Source: Helicobacter anseris
GTDB lineage: Bacteria > Campylobacterota > Campylobacteria > Campylobacterales > Helicobacteraceae
Assembly: GCF_003364335.1 (NCBI RefSeq)
Contig: NZ_NXLX01000013.1
Span: 1-45,355 of the forward strand
Reading direction: 5' to 3'
Length of the DNA: 45,355 bases
The position numbers and the translations under genes were made by a program. Positions within the stretch are counted from its first letter, which is position 1, and each line of letters starts with the position of its first letter. The notes under the pieces are model-generated. The model did not search any database. It saw only the letters and a program-made list of their open reading frames with translations, and was not told where the DNA came from. Of this stretch, positions 6,489 to 16,096 are shown in pieces.

Positions 6489-7094
6489 ATGAATTTACTT
6501 GGTGCATTAACACTTGCTCCTTTTTTACAAGGTGATAATAACTATTCTAATGAGCGATCAATGACTAGGAGTCAGTTTGCAATAGAAATGGATAACATTC
6601 GCTATCAATTTTTGCAAAATATGTTAGAAGTTAAAAAAAAAGCAATTCTTTGGAAAAAAACAATCACACCAGATGAACACCCTAATAAATTATGGGAGGA
6701 ATATGTATTAGAACCACCTATTTTTGATGGTGATGGCATTCGCTCCTTGATAATTCACGATAAACAGTATTTTAAAGAAGTATTAGACTATCTAAAAGAA
6801 GAAAATGCTCCAACTTCAGGTAGTTTTCCTTTTCCTAGATTTTATACAGCTGAAAAATTAGAGAGTGGAGAGATTAATTTAATTATTTTTCAAGATTCCT
6901 ATGGTTACAAATGGAATGATCCTGAACGCTTTGAGGCTAAAGATCCTAATTATCTAGCTTATTTAGAGAGAAATCTCAAAGATGAGTATTGGTATGAGAT
7001 TGGAATAGATACTTTTAAATTCTATAAAAAACATTTTCCAAATGATTATGAGGAATGCTATAGCACTTATGATCCATTAGAGCAAACAAGATAA
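6489..7094 (+). CDS. Hypothetical protein (201 aa)
   Basis: This is a soluble, charged protein with many aromatic residues and no clear signal peptide; the first 17 residues are only mildly hydrophobic (LLGALTLAPFL). I see no catalytic motif and do not recognise it. Aromatic-rich acidic segments such as DEYWYEIGIDTFKFY suggest a globular domain. It is transcribed alone from the promoter at 6434-6462 and converges on the TraG-like gene, with a hairpin between the two stop codons. Confidence 0.6.
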   Translation: MNLLGALTLAPFLQGDNNYSNERSMTRSQFAIEMDNIRYQFLQNMLEVKKKAILWKKTITPDEHPNKLWEEYVLEPPIFDGDGIRSLIIHDKQYFKEVLDYLKEENAPTSGSFPFPRFYTAEKLESGEINLIIFQDSYGYKWNDPERFEAKDPNYLAYLERNLKDEYWYEIGIDTFKFYKKHFPNDYEECYSTYDPLEQTR

Positions 7095-7099
7095 TCTTA

Positions 7100-7117
7100 G
7101 ATAGGCTTTTGCCTATC
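7100..7117. terminator. Hairpin between convergent genes
   Basis: GATAGGC (7100-7106), a 4-nt loop and GCCTATC (7111-7117) form a perfect 7-bp stem lying between two converging stop codons. The T run on the plus side is weak (CTCTTTA). It is probably a bidirectional terminator. Confidence 0.6.
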
Positions 7118-7121
7118 CTCT

Positions 7122-10100
7122 TTACCGCTCCAAGTTTTTCATTCCTTGCAAGTAATTATTCGCAGCACCTTTTCCAAAATTACTATCATAAATATCTTTT
7201 TCTACTGAAAGCTTACTTCCTAAATTATTAAGAGTGTTGTATTGTTTATCAATTGTTAGTCTTAATGGGTGATTTTTTTCAATAACTTTACCCTCCTCTT
7301 CTGCTTTCTTTAATGCTTCATTTAATTTGAAATTTGACATTTTAATATCGTATGTTGTATTCTTTATGTTAGTTTCAATATCAGATAAACCTTGACCACT
7401 TCTCTTAGCAATTGCACTAGCTCTTGAAACTCCCACAGCATAAGCACTATCTGCACCAATCGCACCAAATCTTGATAATGCACTACCTACTGCACCACCT
7501 GGAGCTAAAGCCATTGCTACACCAGTTACTTGTCCTGCCATTTCAATACCAGAAGCAATATTTGCATAAGTTTCCATATTCATACCCATTTTACTTGCCA
7601 CTTTAGCCATATAACTACCACCACTAGCATTTACGCCATAGCTATAGTTTCTACTCTCATTGTGAGAATAACTCACACCACTACTCATACCACCAGTGGC
7701 GTGTCCTCCTGCACCACCAGTGATATTAAAGCTATCACCATTTAGCATACCAGTGATATTTGAAGAAGAAGTTTTATAGAAGAAGTCAGATTGAGAACCA
7801 CCAGCGAGTTTTGTTAATTCACCAGAGACAGATCTAATGCCAGCGTCTAATGCGATAGCTTTGTTTTGATTGATTTTATTTAGGTTAAAATCGTATCCTA
7901 AGAAGCCACTTGTTTCACCAGTTATATTCAAATTTTCTCCAGTGAGTTTTTTATATTCATCTTTACCATATTGCATTAATTTTTGCTTAGCTTGGTTGCT
8001 TAAATGCTCATAATCTCCTCTTCGTAATTTTGAAACATCATCTTGACTTAAACCTAAATTTTTAAATGTTTCTGAGTTAGCTATCGCAGATCTAATTCCT
8101 GCTTCAGTATTGCTAATATAATTTAATGTTTCCCCAGCACTTCTAGCACCCTCATTATATCCTTGTGCAATAATATTTCCTCTAGCTTCATTACTCAACA
8201 CTCCACCATTGCCATAAACGCCTCTTTTGATTTCCTCATTAAAAGAAGCTAGATTTTTTGTATTATCTCTTGCCTGTTGAGAAGTATATGTGTGTTGTAG
8301 CATTGAAACAGTATCATCAAAGTTTTTTCTAGCATTGGTTGCGGTTTTGTTAATAGCTTCAATTGGAGCAGCTACAGAGCTTTGTGTAACTCTAGCAATT
8401 TTATCAATGCCATCTCCATTTCCATTGATTTCATTAAATCCTGCGGCATTACCAATAGTTTTTGCAGTTTGTAAGGAAGCATTTCCTTTTGCAACCTGCT
8501 GATAATCTCTACTTCCAAAACCACCACTAAGATCCCCAAAATTCTCTCTATTAACTTCTGCACTAGCATTGCTATCCATAATATTTTTACTTGTATTTGT
8601 AGCTGCATTATCTCTAATACCCTCTACCCCAATACGAGAAATATTTTCTCCTTGAGCTTTAGCCATACCAAGATTTTCTGCAAGTTGATGTGTGCTAGAT
8701 TGTTTGATACTATCAAAATAAGCCTTGTTGTCCATACCAAGAGTTCTTTTGTTTGCATTGAAACCTGAAGAAGTAGCGGCATTAGATAAATTTTGTAAAT
8801 CAGCAAGATCTTTAGCAATGCTTTTAAAGTCAGAACCAACGCTACCACCACCGCTTAAGTTATTTCCATAAGCTTCTCTCAAAGATTGACCACTTGCAAT
8901 TTGGCTTTGAATACCTGCTTGTGCATTATATTGGATTGCATTCATTTCTTCATTTGTAAATCTACCTTCTTTACCAGCACCTTGCACTTGATTTGTAGAA
9001 ATTCTCGCATTGTTTTCCAATCCCTGCGTATAATTTTTTCCTTGTGAAGTATTTGCAATATTACCACCTGAATCAAAAGCACCGCTAGCTACTAATCCTT
9101 TAGCACCGCCTATTTGATTTAACGCCCCACTTGTTCCTAGTGTTTTTGCCATACTTTCGCCACTAACAGAACCTAAGAAATTTCCATTTTTATCAAAAAG
9201 ATTTTGTGAGTGGTTCATCTCAGCACCAAGAGTTTTGATTGAGCTTGAGGCTTGAATACCTTGAAATCTTCCACCATCATACATCATATCTAAATCTTTT
9301 TGATTGATTATGCTAGAACCAAACCCTGCGACATTGCCTGCACTTGCGATACCACTTCCAATGTATCCCCTAGAATAACTATCAATATCCCTACTTATAC
9401 CCATTTTTGCAATTGCACTCTCATTATTTGCATTGATTGCGTCTATTAATGCTTTATTAGCCGCTGCATTTTCTAATCCTCTATTGACTGCATCTTGTGC
9501 TTGTGTCATTTCCCTTATTGATCCTTCCACTCCTTGTGTTCTGCCAAGAGAAGCGGTAGATTGTGCCATTCCAAAAAACATATAACCAGCACTACCTGTT
9601 AAAACTAAAGCAGGGAAGCCTAAGGCAATTATTAAGCCGACATTTGAAGCCAATTCTGCATTGGTAGCCATAAACTGATAATATTCATAATTATGGACAT
9701 AATCAGTGCCTATTTTTAAAAGGTGCGTAAGAGCATTCTCTTTTGTGTAATTCAAAATAATAGAGTGTGCCAATGCTAAACCGCTTGGTATTAAAGCTAC
9801 AGATAAAAAGCTAATTACATAAACTGATAGAACTTTAAATATCCTATTAAAACCGCCAAGTGCAGAGAAGAAAATCACAAAAGGAAAAGAAAATATAAAG
9901 ACACAATTTATAATTGTAATTATAATAGGCATTGTTTCTAATGAGAAGAAAAATTTTGATTGATTGATGGTGTCGTGTAATTTTAAGAATGCAGAATTTG
10001 TAGCCTGATTAACAGAATCGCTAGCAATACCTGCACCCATTCCTAATGCTTTTGCAGCTATAGCCCTATCATTCATTATATCTAATTGCCCTCGCACCAT

Positions 10101-11138
10101 ATATTGCATATAAGAGCTTAGATTTCCCATATTTGCGTCTAATACCTCTTGACTTCCTGCCATTAAGCCATTATTCAAGCCATCTGAAATATTCATTTCA
10201 AATGCGTCGTTTATGTTTAATGAAGTTAGTAAATATTTTTTGTAAATATCCATTGCTGGAGAAACCGTAGGAACAAGATGGTTATTCCAATATTGATTGC
10301 AGCTCACATTCTTACCATCTACAAAAATAGTTGAAAAGAAGTCATTCCCCAATGCTTGTTGTGATCCAGGTAGTTTAGCTACCAAATTTGCTGGGCTAAC
10401 ATTTTTAATACTTCCTTTTCCCAATCCCAAAACATCAGGAACAGAGTCTTTAAAATTGCTCTTAAATGGTAAAAAGCAAGATTGAATGTAATTATCGTAA
10501 CTTGACAAAAAAGCAGTTATCTCTGGCTCTTGCAAGTCTCTTATTGAAACCATCTTTTTTCTATCAATCAAAGAGAAATACTTGAATGCCCCTATATCTG
10601 TGTATTTTGTTCCATTGATTGGTGTAGAAGTCTCTTCAACGATTTTTACAAAACTACTAGAAAGATAATTTGTTAAACTAGCAATTATTGCTATAGAGAT
10701 TGGGATATTTCCCACTGTTCTCAAATTTTGACCACCATTTGTATAGGTTTTATATAAAGATCTTCCATCAGCAATAGTCATTGTTACTTTTAAAGCTTGA
10801 TTATTCATCGTGGCAAGCAATAAAACCACACCTAAAATATAAGCAGGTATTTTTGTTAAGAATATTCCATTGGGAGCAAAACCACTTCCAAAAGAAGCTT
10901 TTATAATCAAAACTACACAAAAGCATAGAATAATAATATCTACCATATTATTCCAAGCAGTGCTATGGTTAAAAATCATTCCAACGCTATCAAAAGCATC
11001 TACAGTAGATCTAATATCGTCATATACTACATAGGGGAAGCAGGTTCTCAAGAAAGTATCTGGATTACAAATACTTTCAGGAGTATAAGCTAGCAAAAAA
11101 GCACTAAAAGTAAAAAATACGAATAAAGTTTTCTTCAT
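7122..11138 (-). CDS. traG: TraG-like mating-pair stabilisation / F-type T4SS inner-membrane protein
   Basis: The protein has 1338 residues, against roughly 940 in F plasmid TraG. It starts with a signal-like segment (MKKTLFVFFTFSAFLLAY), then has membrane segments near residues 65-83, 95-112, 145-165, 395-420, 430-455 and 500-525, as in the TraG_N region (PF07916). The remaining 800 residues are Gly/Asn/Ser/Ala-rich and probably periplasmic; in F this part stabilises mating pairs and interacts with the recipient entry-exclusion protein. The assignment rests on domain layout and context. Unusually, it runs opposite to the rest of the transfer operon, from a shared intergenic region at 11139-11242. 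Confidence 0.75.
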   Translation of the reverse strand: MKKTLFVFFTFSAFLLAYTPESICNPDTFLRTCFPYVVYDDIRSTVDAFDSVGMIFNHSTAWNNMVDIIILCFCVVLIIKASFGSGFAPNGIFLTKIPAYILGVVLLLATMNNQALKVTMTIADGRSLYKTYTNGGQNLRTVGNIPISIAIIASLTNYLSSSFVKIVEETSTPINGTKYTDIGAFKYFSLIDRKKMVSIRDLQEPEITAFLSSYDNYIQSCFLPFKSNFKDSVPDVLGLGKGSIKNVSPANLVAKLPGSQQALGNDFFSTIFVDGKNVSCNQYWNNHLVPTVSPAMDIYKKYLLTSLNINDAFEMNISDGLNNGLMAGSQEVLDANMGNLSSYMQYMVRGQLDIMNDRAIAAKALGMGAGIASDSVNQATNSAFLKLHDTINQSKFFFSLETMPIIITIINCVFIFSFPFVIFFSALGGFNRIFKVLSVYVISFLSVALIPSGLALAHSIILNYTKENALTHLLKIGTDYVHNYEYYQFMATNAELASNVGLIIALGFPALVLTGSAGYMFFGMAQSTASLGRTQGVEGSIREMTQAQDAVNRGLENAAANKALIDAINANNESAIAKMGISRDIDSYSRGYIGSGIASAGNVAGFGSSIINQKDLDMMYDGGRFQGIQASSSIKTLGAEMNHSQNLFDKNGNFLGSVSGESMAKTLGTSGALNQIGGAKGLVASGAFDSGGNIANTSQGKNYTQGLENNARISTNQVQGAGKEGRFTNEEMNAIQYNAQAGIQSQIASGQSLREAYGNNLSGGGSVGSDFKSIAKDLADLQNLSNAATSSGFNANKRTLGMDNKAYFDSIKQSSTHQLAENLGMAKAQGENISRIGVEGIRDNAATNTSKNIMDSNASAEVNRENFGDLSGGFGSRDYQQVAKGNASLQTAKTIGNAAGFNEINGNGDGIDKIARVTQSSVAAPIEAINKTATNARKNFDDTVSMLQHTYTSQQARDNTKNLASFNEEIKRGVYGNGGVLSNEARGNIIAQGYNEGARSAGETLNYISNTEAGIRSAIANSETFKNLGLSQDDVSKLRRGDYEHLSNQAKQKLMQYGKDEYKKLTGENLNITGETSGFLGYDFNLNKINQNKAIALDAGIRSVSGELTKLAGGSQSDFFYKTSSSNITGMLNGDSFNITGGAGGHATGGMSSGVSYSHNESRNYSYGVNASGGSYMAKVASKMGMNMETYANIASGIEMAGQVTGVAMALAPGGAVGSALSRFGAIGADSAYAVGVSRASAIAKRSGQGLSDIETNIKNTTYDIKMSNFKLNEALKKAEEEGKVIEKNHPLRLTIDKQYNTLNNLGSKLSVEKDIYDSNFGKGAANNYLQGMKNLER

Positions 11139-11242
11139 TTTCTCTTATCTTTTTTATTTTCAAGTATAATTGTATCAAAAAAAGATAAGCTTTTTTTGCG
11201 TGCATAAAGTCACTTCGCAAAAAAGAAAAGAAAAGGGAAAAT
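11139..11242. promoter_or_regulatory. Divergent promoter region, traG / transfer operon
   Basis: On the plus strand TATAAT (11165-11170) precedes the operon start at 11243. On the minus strand TACAAT (plus 11169-11174 reads ATTGTA) precedes the TraG-like gene. The two -10 elements overlap, so firing of one could interfere with the other. No good -35 is seen on either strand, which is common for Helicobacter promoters. Confidence 0.5.
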
Positions 11243-11806
11243 ATGAAAATTTCAAGTTTTATTAACAAAACAAGTATTCTATCTTTCACATTAGGTTCTT
11301 TTATCTCTGGTTATGCTATTTATTCTATGTATCAAAAATATTGTGATCAGATTTTATTAGAAAGCAATATTGAAATTAAGAAAATGCAAGAGGAATTAGA
11401 TTCGCAAAAAAATTCTTTGCTTGAAAAAGAAAAAAATGTAGAAGCTACACTCCAAGAAAAAATCAATCAACAGCAAAATTCCTTTTCTGACAAAGATAAT
11501 TTGTTAAAGGCTTATATTAAAGCCTTTAGCTTAAATGAACTATTAGATAAATTATTAGATCTAAAGTTTGAAATTGAAAAAGAATACGACAACGCAGTCA
11601 AGGAGATTGAAAACTCTTCAAGTTTTTCTAAATTAGGGAAAACTAGTGATTTTTTAGAACAAATTAAACAAGAAAATAGCGTTAAACAAAGAGGGATTGA
11701 AGATTCAATAAGAATAGTCAAAGAAATCAAAGAAAGAAGAAGCAATAACAGTATTTCACAAGAAGGCAATGAACAAAAAGCTCAAGATTTAAAAATTAAT
11801 GATTAA
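11243..11806 (+). CDS. Membrane-anchored coiled-coil protein, first gene of transfer operon
   Basis: The 187-residue protein has one N-terminal membrane segment (about residues 9-30) followed by a long Glu/Lys/Gln-rich helix predicted to be coiled coil (about 35-90) and a second charged helical region. It has no recognisable TraL, TraE or TraK motif. Its place before TraB fits a component of the envelope-spanning complex, but that is positional inference only. The next gene starts 11 nt after its stop. Confidence 0.65.
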   Translation: MKISSFINKTSILSFTLGSFISGYAIYSMYQKYCDQILLESNIEIKKMQEELDSQKNSLLEKEKNVEATLQEKINQQQNSFSDKDNLLKAYIKAFSLNELLDKLLDLKFEIEKEYDNAVKEIENSSSFSKLGKTSDFLEQIKQENSVKQRGIEDSIRIVKEIKERRSNNSISQEGNEQKAQDLKIND

Positions 11807-11817
11807 GAAAAAATCTT

Positions 11818-13260
11818 ATGAAATTAACACAAGAGCAAAAAAAGATCATAGAGAGTAATGCAGAAATTACCCTTATCAATGCCTTTGCAGGTTGCGGAAA
11901 AACTTCTACTCTGATAAATTTTTATAAACAACGACCGCAGAATACTTTTTTATATCTTTGCTATAACACATCTATGAAAAAAGAAGCCGATAAAAAATTC
12001 ACAGGTAGTAATATAGATGTTAAGACCTTTCACTCTTTGGCATATTCTGCCATAGGACATAAATTTAAGGAAAAAATAGAAAGGAATGAGAAGCTCAGAG
12101 TTTCTAACTTGAAAGACTTTTTTCCAGAATTGGAACAATATGAAATAGATCTTTTATTAAAGTCTTTTACTTACTTTATTAACTCTAATCTTGGTGAAAA
12201 TGAATTTCATAAAATTAGTTTCAATATTGGAGGTTTTTACACAAAATATCTCCAAAAACTTTGGAATCTAGTGTGCAATGAAAATAGCTCTATTCCATTT
12301 GAACAAGATTTTTACCTGAAAATTTACGAGCAATGCAATTATAAGTTAAATTACGATTATATTTTGGTAGATGAGGCTCAAGACTTAAACCCTGTAATGC
12401 TATCTTTAGTGATGAAACAAAAGGCTAGAAAAGTATTTGTGGGAGATACTTATCAAAAAATTTATGGTTTTAGAAATTGTATTGACGCACTCAGTGATTT
12501 AAAGAACTTAGAGAATGCAGAAAGTTTTTTTCTAACACAGACTTTTAGATGTCCTCAAGACATCGTTGATTTAGCAAATCAATATTTATTTTTGGCTAAT
12601 TCTCAAAAGAAATTAATAACACAAAAAGAAAAAACCAATGAAACTTGGAGTGAAACAGAAAGATATACATTTATCGCAAGAAATAATTCCACTATTTTTC
12701 TCTTTTTAGCAGAAAATCCTCATCTAAAGATCCATTTTTTTGGTGGAGTAAAAAAATATAATCTAACTGATATTGCCGATATTGCTAGAGTTTTTTCAAC
12801 AAACGAAAAAAGCAAGGAAAAGATTGTTAATCCTCTTTTTAAAGAGAAATTGAATACTAAAGAGAAATTATTAAATTTTATAAAAGAAAATCCTGATGAA
12901 ATAGACATATCCTCAAAGTTATCTGCATTTTATATTGCAGTTTCAAATGAAATCAATATTTTTAAAGTGATTAGATCAATCCATCATTACAAAGAAAACG
13001 AGTGCGATGTGATTGTTACCACAGCACATAAATCAAAAGGTGCAGAATGGGATAGAGTAGTATTGGCTAATGATCTTTTAAAGGTTTCAATGAGAGACAA
13101 AATCCCAAGCGAAGAAATAAATCTTCTTTATGTGGCAATTACAAGAGCAAAAAGTCTTTTGAAAAACTCTGAGCCTTATGATATATTTTCTTTACTATCA
13201 GATAAGCCAAATCAAAAAGAAGTTTTAGAAGAAATTAAAAATAATATTTATCAGATTTAA
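11818..13260 (+). CDS. UvrD/Rep-like superfamily 1 helicase (compact)
   Basis: The protein has 480 residues, shorter than UvrD or Rep (about 700). Motifs visible in order: Q-motif LTQEQKKII (residues 3-11); Walker A AGCGKT (24-29); motif II DEAQD (185-189); motif III region around VFVGDTYQKIYGFR; motif IV region with TFRCPQDI; motif V AHKSKGAEWD (about 403-412); and motif VI VAITRAK (about 439). All ATPase/helicase motifs look intact, so an active 3'-5' DNA translocase is likely. F-type transfer operons do not normally carry one between the envelope genes. It could process transferred strands or belong to the host-interaction cargo. The gap to traB is 10 nt. Confidence 0.85.
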   Translation: MKLTQEQKKIIESNAEITLINAFAGCGKTSTLINFYKQRPQNTFLYLCYNTSMKKEADKKFTGSNIDVKTFHSLAYSAIGHKFKEKIERNEKLRVSNLKDFFPELEQYEIDLLLKSFTYFINSNLGENEFHKISFNIGGFYTKYLQKLWNLVCNENSSIPFEQDFYLKIYEQCNYKLNYDYILVDEAQDLNPVMLSLVMKQKARKVFVGDTYQKIYGFRNCIDALSDLKNLENAESFFLTQTFRCPQDIVDLANQYLFLANSQKKLITQKEKTNETWSETERYTFIARNNSTIFLFLAENPHLKIHFFGGVKKYNLTDIADIARVFSTNEKSKEKIVNPLFKEKLNTKEKLLNFIKENPDEIDISSKLSAFYIAVSNEINIFKVIRSIHHYKENECDVIVTTAHKSKGAEWDRVVLANDLLKVSMRDKIPSEEINLLYVAITRAKSLLKNSEPYDIFSLLSDKPNQKEVLEEIKNNIYQI

Positions 13261-13270
13261 GCGAGGAACT

Positions 13271-14815
13271 ATGAATACAGAAGATAATCCGCAATACAAT
13301 GAAAGAGAGGCTGAGAAAAAAGAGCAATCCGCCTACAATATCAATAATCAAAAGAAAAAACATCTAAGATTTATTATTAGGATTCTTATCTTTATAGTCA
13401 TTCTTGCTTTCATTAGTTTTTGTGTAGCAGTTTGGAATAGAATGAATGCACTTTATCAAGAAAATTTAGAGTTTGCACAACAAGAGAAAGCTCAAGAGGC
13501 AACAGAAACTTCAAATTTTGATAATTTTAATTTATACAGCACAGCCACAGACGCAAAAATAGATAAATTAGAAACGAAACAAGAAGAGCTTAGCAAGCTC
13601 ATAAAAGATAGCACAAATGACATCAAAAATAATTTTAAAAAGCTTGAAGACAATGTTACAAAAAATATTGAAGACATTAAGAACAAAACAGAAAAAAGGC
13701 TAGATAGGCAAGAAAAAAATATTAATGACTTCATTCAAGATCAAGAGAAAAAAAATCAAGATCATAATAAAGATATGAATAAAATTGAAGAAATAGAAAA
13801 AAAGATTGTTCAAATGTTTAATGATCTTGCATTAAAAAAATCAGACAAAAAAACAAATGATAATAAGCAAGGTGGGAAACCATCATCAGGAGATTTTACC
13901 GATACAGATCAAAATGATGAAAATGAAAGAACAGCCTCTTTTAGAATTCCTATAGAAGTAGAGGATATACCATTAGATCAAAATTCTATAGAGGAAATCA
14001 AACAAAAAACAACACATTCTATTAATATATTTGCTTCTACTGCACAAGGAATTACAATTACTGGTGGAAGTGCCACTGTTATTGGAATGGGGAGACAGCA
14101 AGATTTACCAATTCAAATCAAATTGACACAAGATATGATCGCTGCCAATGATAATACAAAGAAATCAAAAGGTTGTTATGTCTATGCTTCTGGCGTAGGA
14201 AATATGACTGATAACACAGTAAATATACGACTTACTAAAATCTCTTGTATTTTTGAAGATAAAAGCGGACAGCAATATATTGCAGAAGGACCAATAAAAG
14301 GTTGGGTTACCGATGAAAATGGAAATAATGGTATAGGTGGTATTCTTGTTACAAAAGAGCAAAAGATTTTTCAAGCTGCATTACCTCTAGCACTCTATCA
14401 ATCAGGACTAGACGCATTATCAAAATTAGGCTCTACCACTTTACTTAGTGGATATAGCACTACTAGCTCTAATTTATTATCCTCTGTAAATACAGGACTA
14501 ACATCAAGTGGTAATACTACGATTAATCGACTTACCACTATTTATGAGAAATACCTCCAAGCAATGAATCCAGTTGTAAATATCAAAGCAGGAAGAGTTA
14601 TTAGTATTCATTTTGTAGGTGGAGAAATTCTTCAGCTTGTTCCATTTAAGGCTCAAGAGGAAGAAAGCAATGGGGTTAATATTGATAAAAAAGAATACTC
14701 TACAATGGGTGATAAATATAATTACGATGATTATGATTATATTTTTAATAAAAATAGCAAGAGAATAGACAAAGAAGCTTCTCAAGAATATTATTATGAT
14801 GACGAGGAGGAATAA
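13271..14815 (+). CDS. traB: TraB-like (VirB10 family) T4SS core-complex protein
   Basis: The protein has 514 residues. Order: cytoplasmic tail of 32 residues, one membrane segment (about 33-55), a long coiled coil (about 85-200), then a periplasmic VirB10/TraB beta-barrel domain (about 245-470). The last contains the family's KGCYVYASGVGN, VNIRLTKISC, IKGWVTDENG and NGIGG segments. It spans from inner to outer membrane and transmits the ATPase state to the outer-membrane pore in F-like systems. The C-terminus is an acidic, Tyr-rich tail. Its stop overlaps the next ATG by one base (TAATG), so translation of the lipoprotein is coupled. Confidence 0.85.
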   Translation: MNTEDNPQYNEREAEKKEQSAYNINNQKKKHLRFIIRILIFIVILAFISFCVAVWNRMNALYQENLEFAQQEKAQEATETSNFDNFNLYSTATDAKIDKLETKQEELSKLIKDSTNDIKNNFKKLEDNVTKNIEDIKNKTEKRLDRQEKNINDFIQDQEKKNQDHNKDMNKIEEIEKKIVQMFNDLALKKSDKKTNDNKQGGKPSSGDFTDTDQNDENERTASFRIPIEVEDIPLDQNSIEEIKQKTTHSINIFASTAQGITITGGSATVIGMGRQQDLPIQIKLTQDMIAANDNTKKSKGCYVYASGVGNMTDNTVNIRLTKISCIFEDKSGQQYIAEGPIKGWVTDENGNNGIGGILVTKEQKIFQAALPLALYQSGLDALSKLGSTTLLSGYSTTSSNLLSSVNTGLTSSGNTTINRLTTIYEKYLQAMNPVVNIKAGRVISIHFVGGEILQLVPFKAQEEESNGVNIDKKEYSTMGDKYNYDDYDYIFNKNSKRIDKEASQEYYYDDEEE

Positions 14816-15024
14816 TGAAAAAACTAACTTTTCTTTTTTTAAGCCTTTTGTTTGCTTTATTTTTTAATGCCTGTTCTATTGGAGATATGGCTACAGATTG
14901 TGATAGTAATGGTTGTAATTATAGAAGAGCTGGATTATGCACCGATGCTTTTTCATTATTAAATGAAGATCCAGATGAAATTGAAAAACGAGCTTACAAA
15001 GGGGTTAAATGCAAAGACAGATAA
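14815..15024 (+). CDS. Small lipoprotein (69 aa), VirB7/TraV-like position
   Basis: A signal peptide ends in the lipobox FNAC, so Cys20 is predicted to be lipidated. The mature protein is about 50 residues with four further cysteines in CDSNGC, LC and KC contexts. Its position directly after TraB matches TraV/VirB7 lipoproteins that stabilise the outer-membrane ring, but it is far shorter than F TraV and could be a VirB7-sized functional equivalent. It overlaps the next gene by 16 nt. Confidence 0.7.
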   Translation: MKKLTFLFLSLLFALFFNACSIGDMATDCDSNGCNYRRAGLCTDAFSLLNEDPDEIEKRAYKGVKCKDR

Positions 15025-15497
15025 TTTTTTTATTTATATTGTTTTTTACTGGCTGTTCTACAAAAACAATCATAGTTGATAAACAAGACTATCAGAATAG
15101 ATACAAACCAGTGATTGGCACAAGAAATAACGACGCAAGAACAGCTATTGATTTTGGAATTGTGCAAAAGATATGGATTGCACCTTATAAAACATCTAAT
15201 GGTTCTTTAATTGGTTCTCACGACATCTATATCTGGATTAAGCGACCTGATTTTATTCCTGGAACTGCCATACCAAGCTCAAAAATAAGAAAGGGTGTTC
15301 CTACAGAAACAAATACATTGCCATTTACTCTACATAGCGGAGAGATTGAATACAAAAATAATTTAAAAGATGATAAGACAATTTCTGATTTTGTTAATTA
15401 TGAGAATAAAAACACGACAAAAAGCATAATGAAAAGAGTAAGAGAACAAGAGGAAAAAATCAATAAATCTATGATGACAAAGGAAAAAACAAAATGA
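15009..15497 (+). CDS. traV: TraV-like lipoprotein
   Basis: The gene encodes 162 residues, starting at an ATG inside the 3' end of the previous gene with AAAGGGG as Shine-Dalgarno. The signal peptide ends in the lipobox FTGC. The segment KIWIAPYKTSNGSLIGSHDI resembles the 'V-W-I-A-P-W ... D ... G' segment I associate with TraV lipoproteins of F-like systems. The C-terminal 40 residues are a charged helix. The adjacent lipoprotein at 14815 could share or divide the TraV role. The four-base overlap with the next gene indicates coupling. Confidence 0.6.
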   Translation: MQRQIIFLFILFFTGCSTKTIIVDKQDYQNRYKPVIGTRNNDARTAIDFGIVQKIWIAPYKTSNGSLIGSHDIYIWIKRPDFIPGTAIPSSKIRKGVPTETNTLPFTLHSGEIEYKNNLKDDKTISDFVNYENKNTTKSIMKRVREQEEKINKSMMTKEKTK

Positions 15498-16096
15498 AAA
15501 ATATTTTTTTTACAGCCCTTTTAATTGGAAATATCTTGTTTGCAAGCGATGAGAATGTCATTGGAATGGCTGAGATTAAAGAAGCGATAGGAAAGCTAAT
15601 AGAACAACAAAAAAAGCTTCAAGACAAAAATGAGGAAATTGCAGACTTATTGAATGAATTTAAAAAAGAAAAAGAGAAGCAAGATGATGAATTTAGAGCC
15701 TTTAAAAGTATATTTCTGAAAGAAAAAGAGAAGCTTATTAGCAATAACCAAAAAAATCAAGAAGCGATAAAAAAGCTTAGCAATGCAATAGAAAAAGTGC
15801 AAAAAGAGCTAGAAAAAAATGCTGATGAAATCAGGGATTTTGGACAAAAAATACCTAGAGAAATTCAAAACAAGATAGATAACATCAGGGAACTAGAAAA
15901 AACAAAAATACAAGAGGAAAAATACAGCAAAGATCCTCAATTAAAAAATGAAAAAGAAAAGATTATGCTTTTTAATAATGATGATACAAAAGAATATTTT
16001 TTAGAAAGAATAAGAAAGCTAGAAAATCAAGTGTTTGATTTAGCAGAAAAGCAAAAAAACTGCGAATGTTATATAAAAAGCGAGAATGATAAATGA
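15494..16096 (+). CDS. Periplasmic coiled-coil protein
   Basis: The 200-residue protein has an N-terminal signal peptide cleaved around FAS/DE (about residue 17). The mature part is nearly all charged heptad-like helix (EIKEAIGKLIEQQKKLQDK and following), a long coiled coil, with one C-x-C pair (NCECY) near the C-terminus. There is no match to a named Tra protein that I recognise; F-type operons sometimes place TraR/TraP-class accessories here. The stop overlaps the TraC start. Confidence 0.6.
   Translation: MKNIFFTALLIGNILFASDENVIGMAEIKEAIGKLIEQQKKLQDKNEEIADLLNEFKKEKEKQDDEFRAFKSIFLKEKEKLISNNQKNQEAIKKLSNAIEKVQKELEKNADEIRDFGQKIPREIQNKIDNIRELEKTKIQEEKYSKDPQLKNEKEKIMLFNNDDTKEYFLERIRKLENQVFDLAEKQKNCECYIKSENDK

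Noticed and set aside
8290-8608. Open frames opposite or in other frames of the TraG-like gene
   Set aside because: The TraG-like gene explains the region with a signal peptide, membrane segments and continuous frame; the others lack start signals and protein-like composition.
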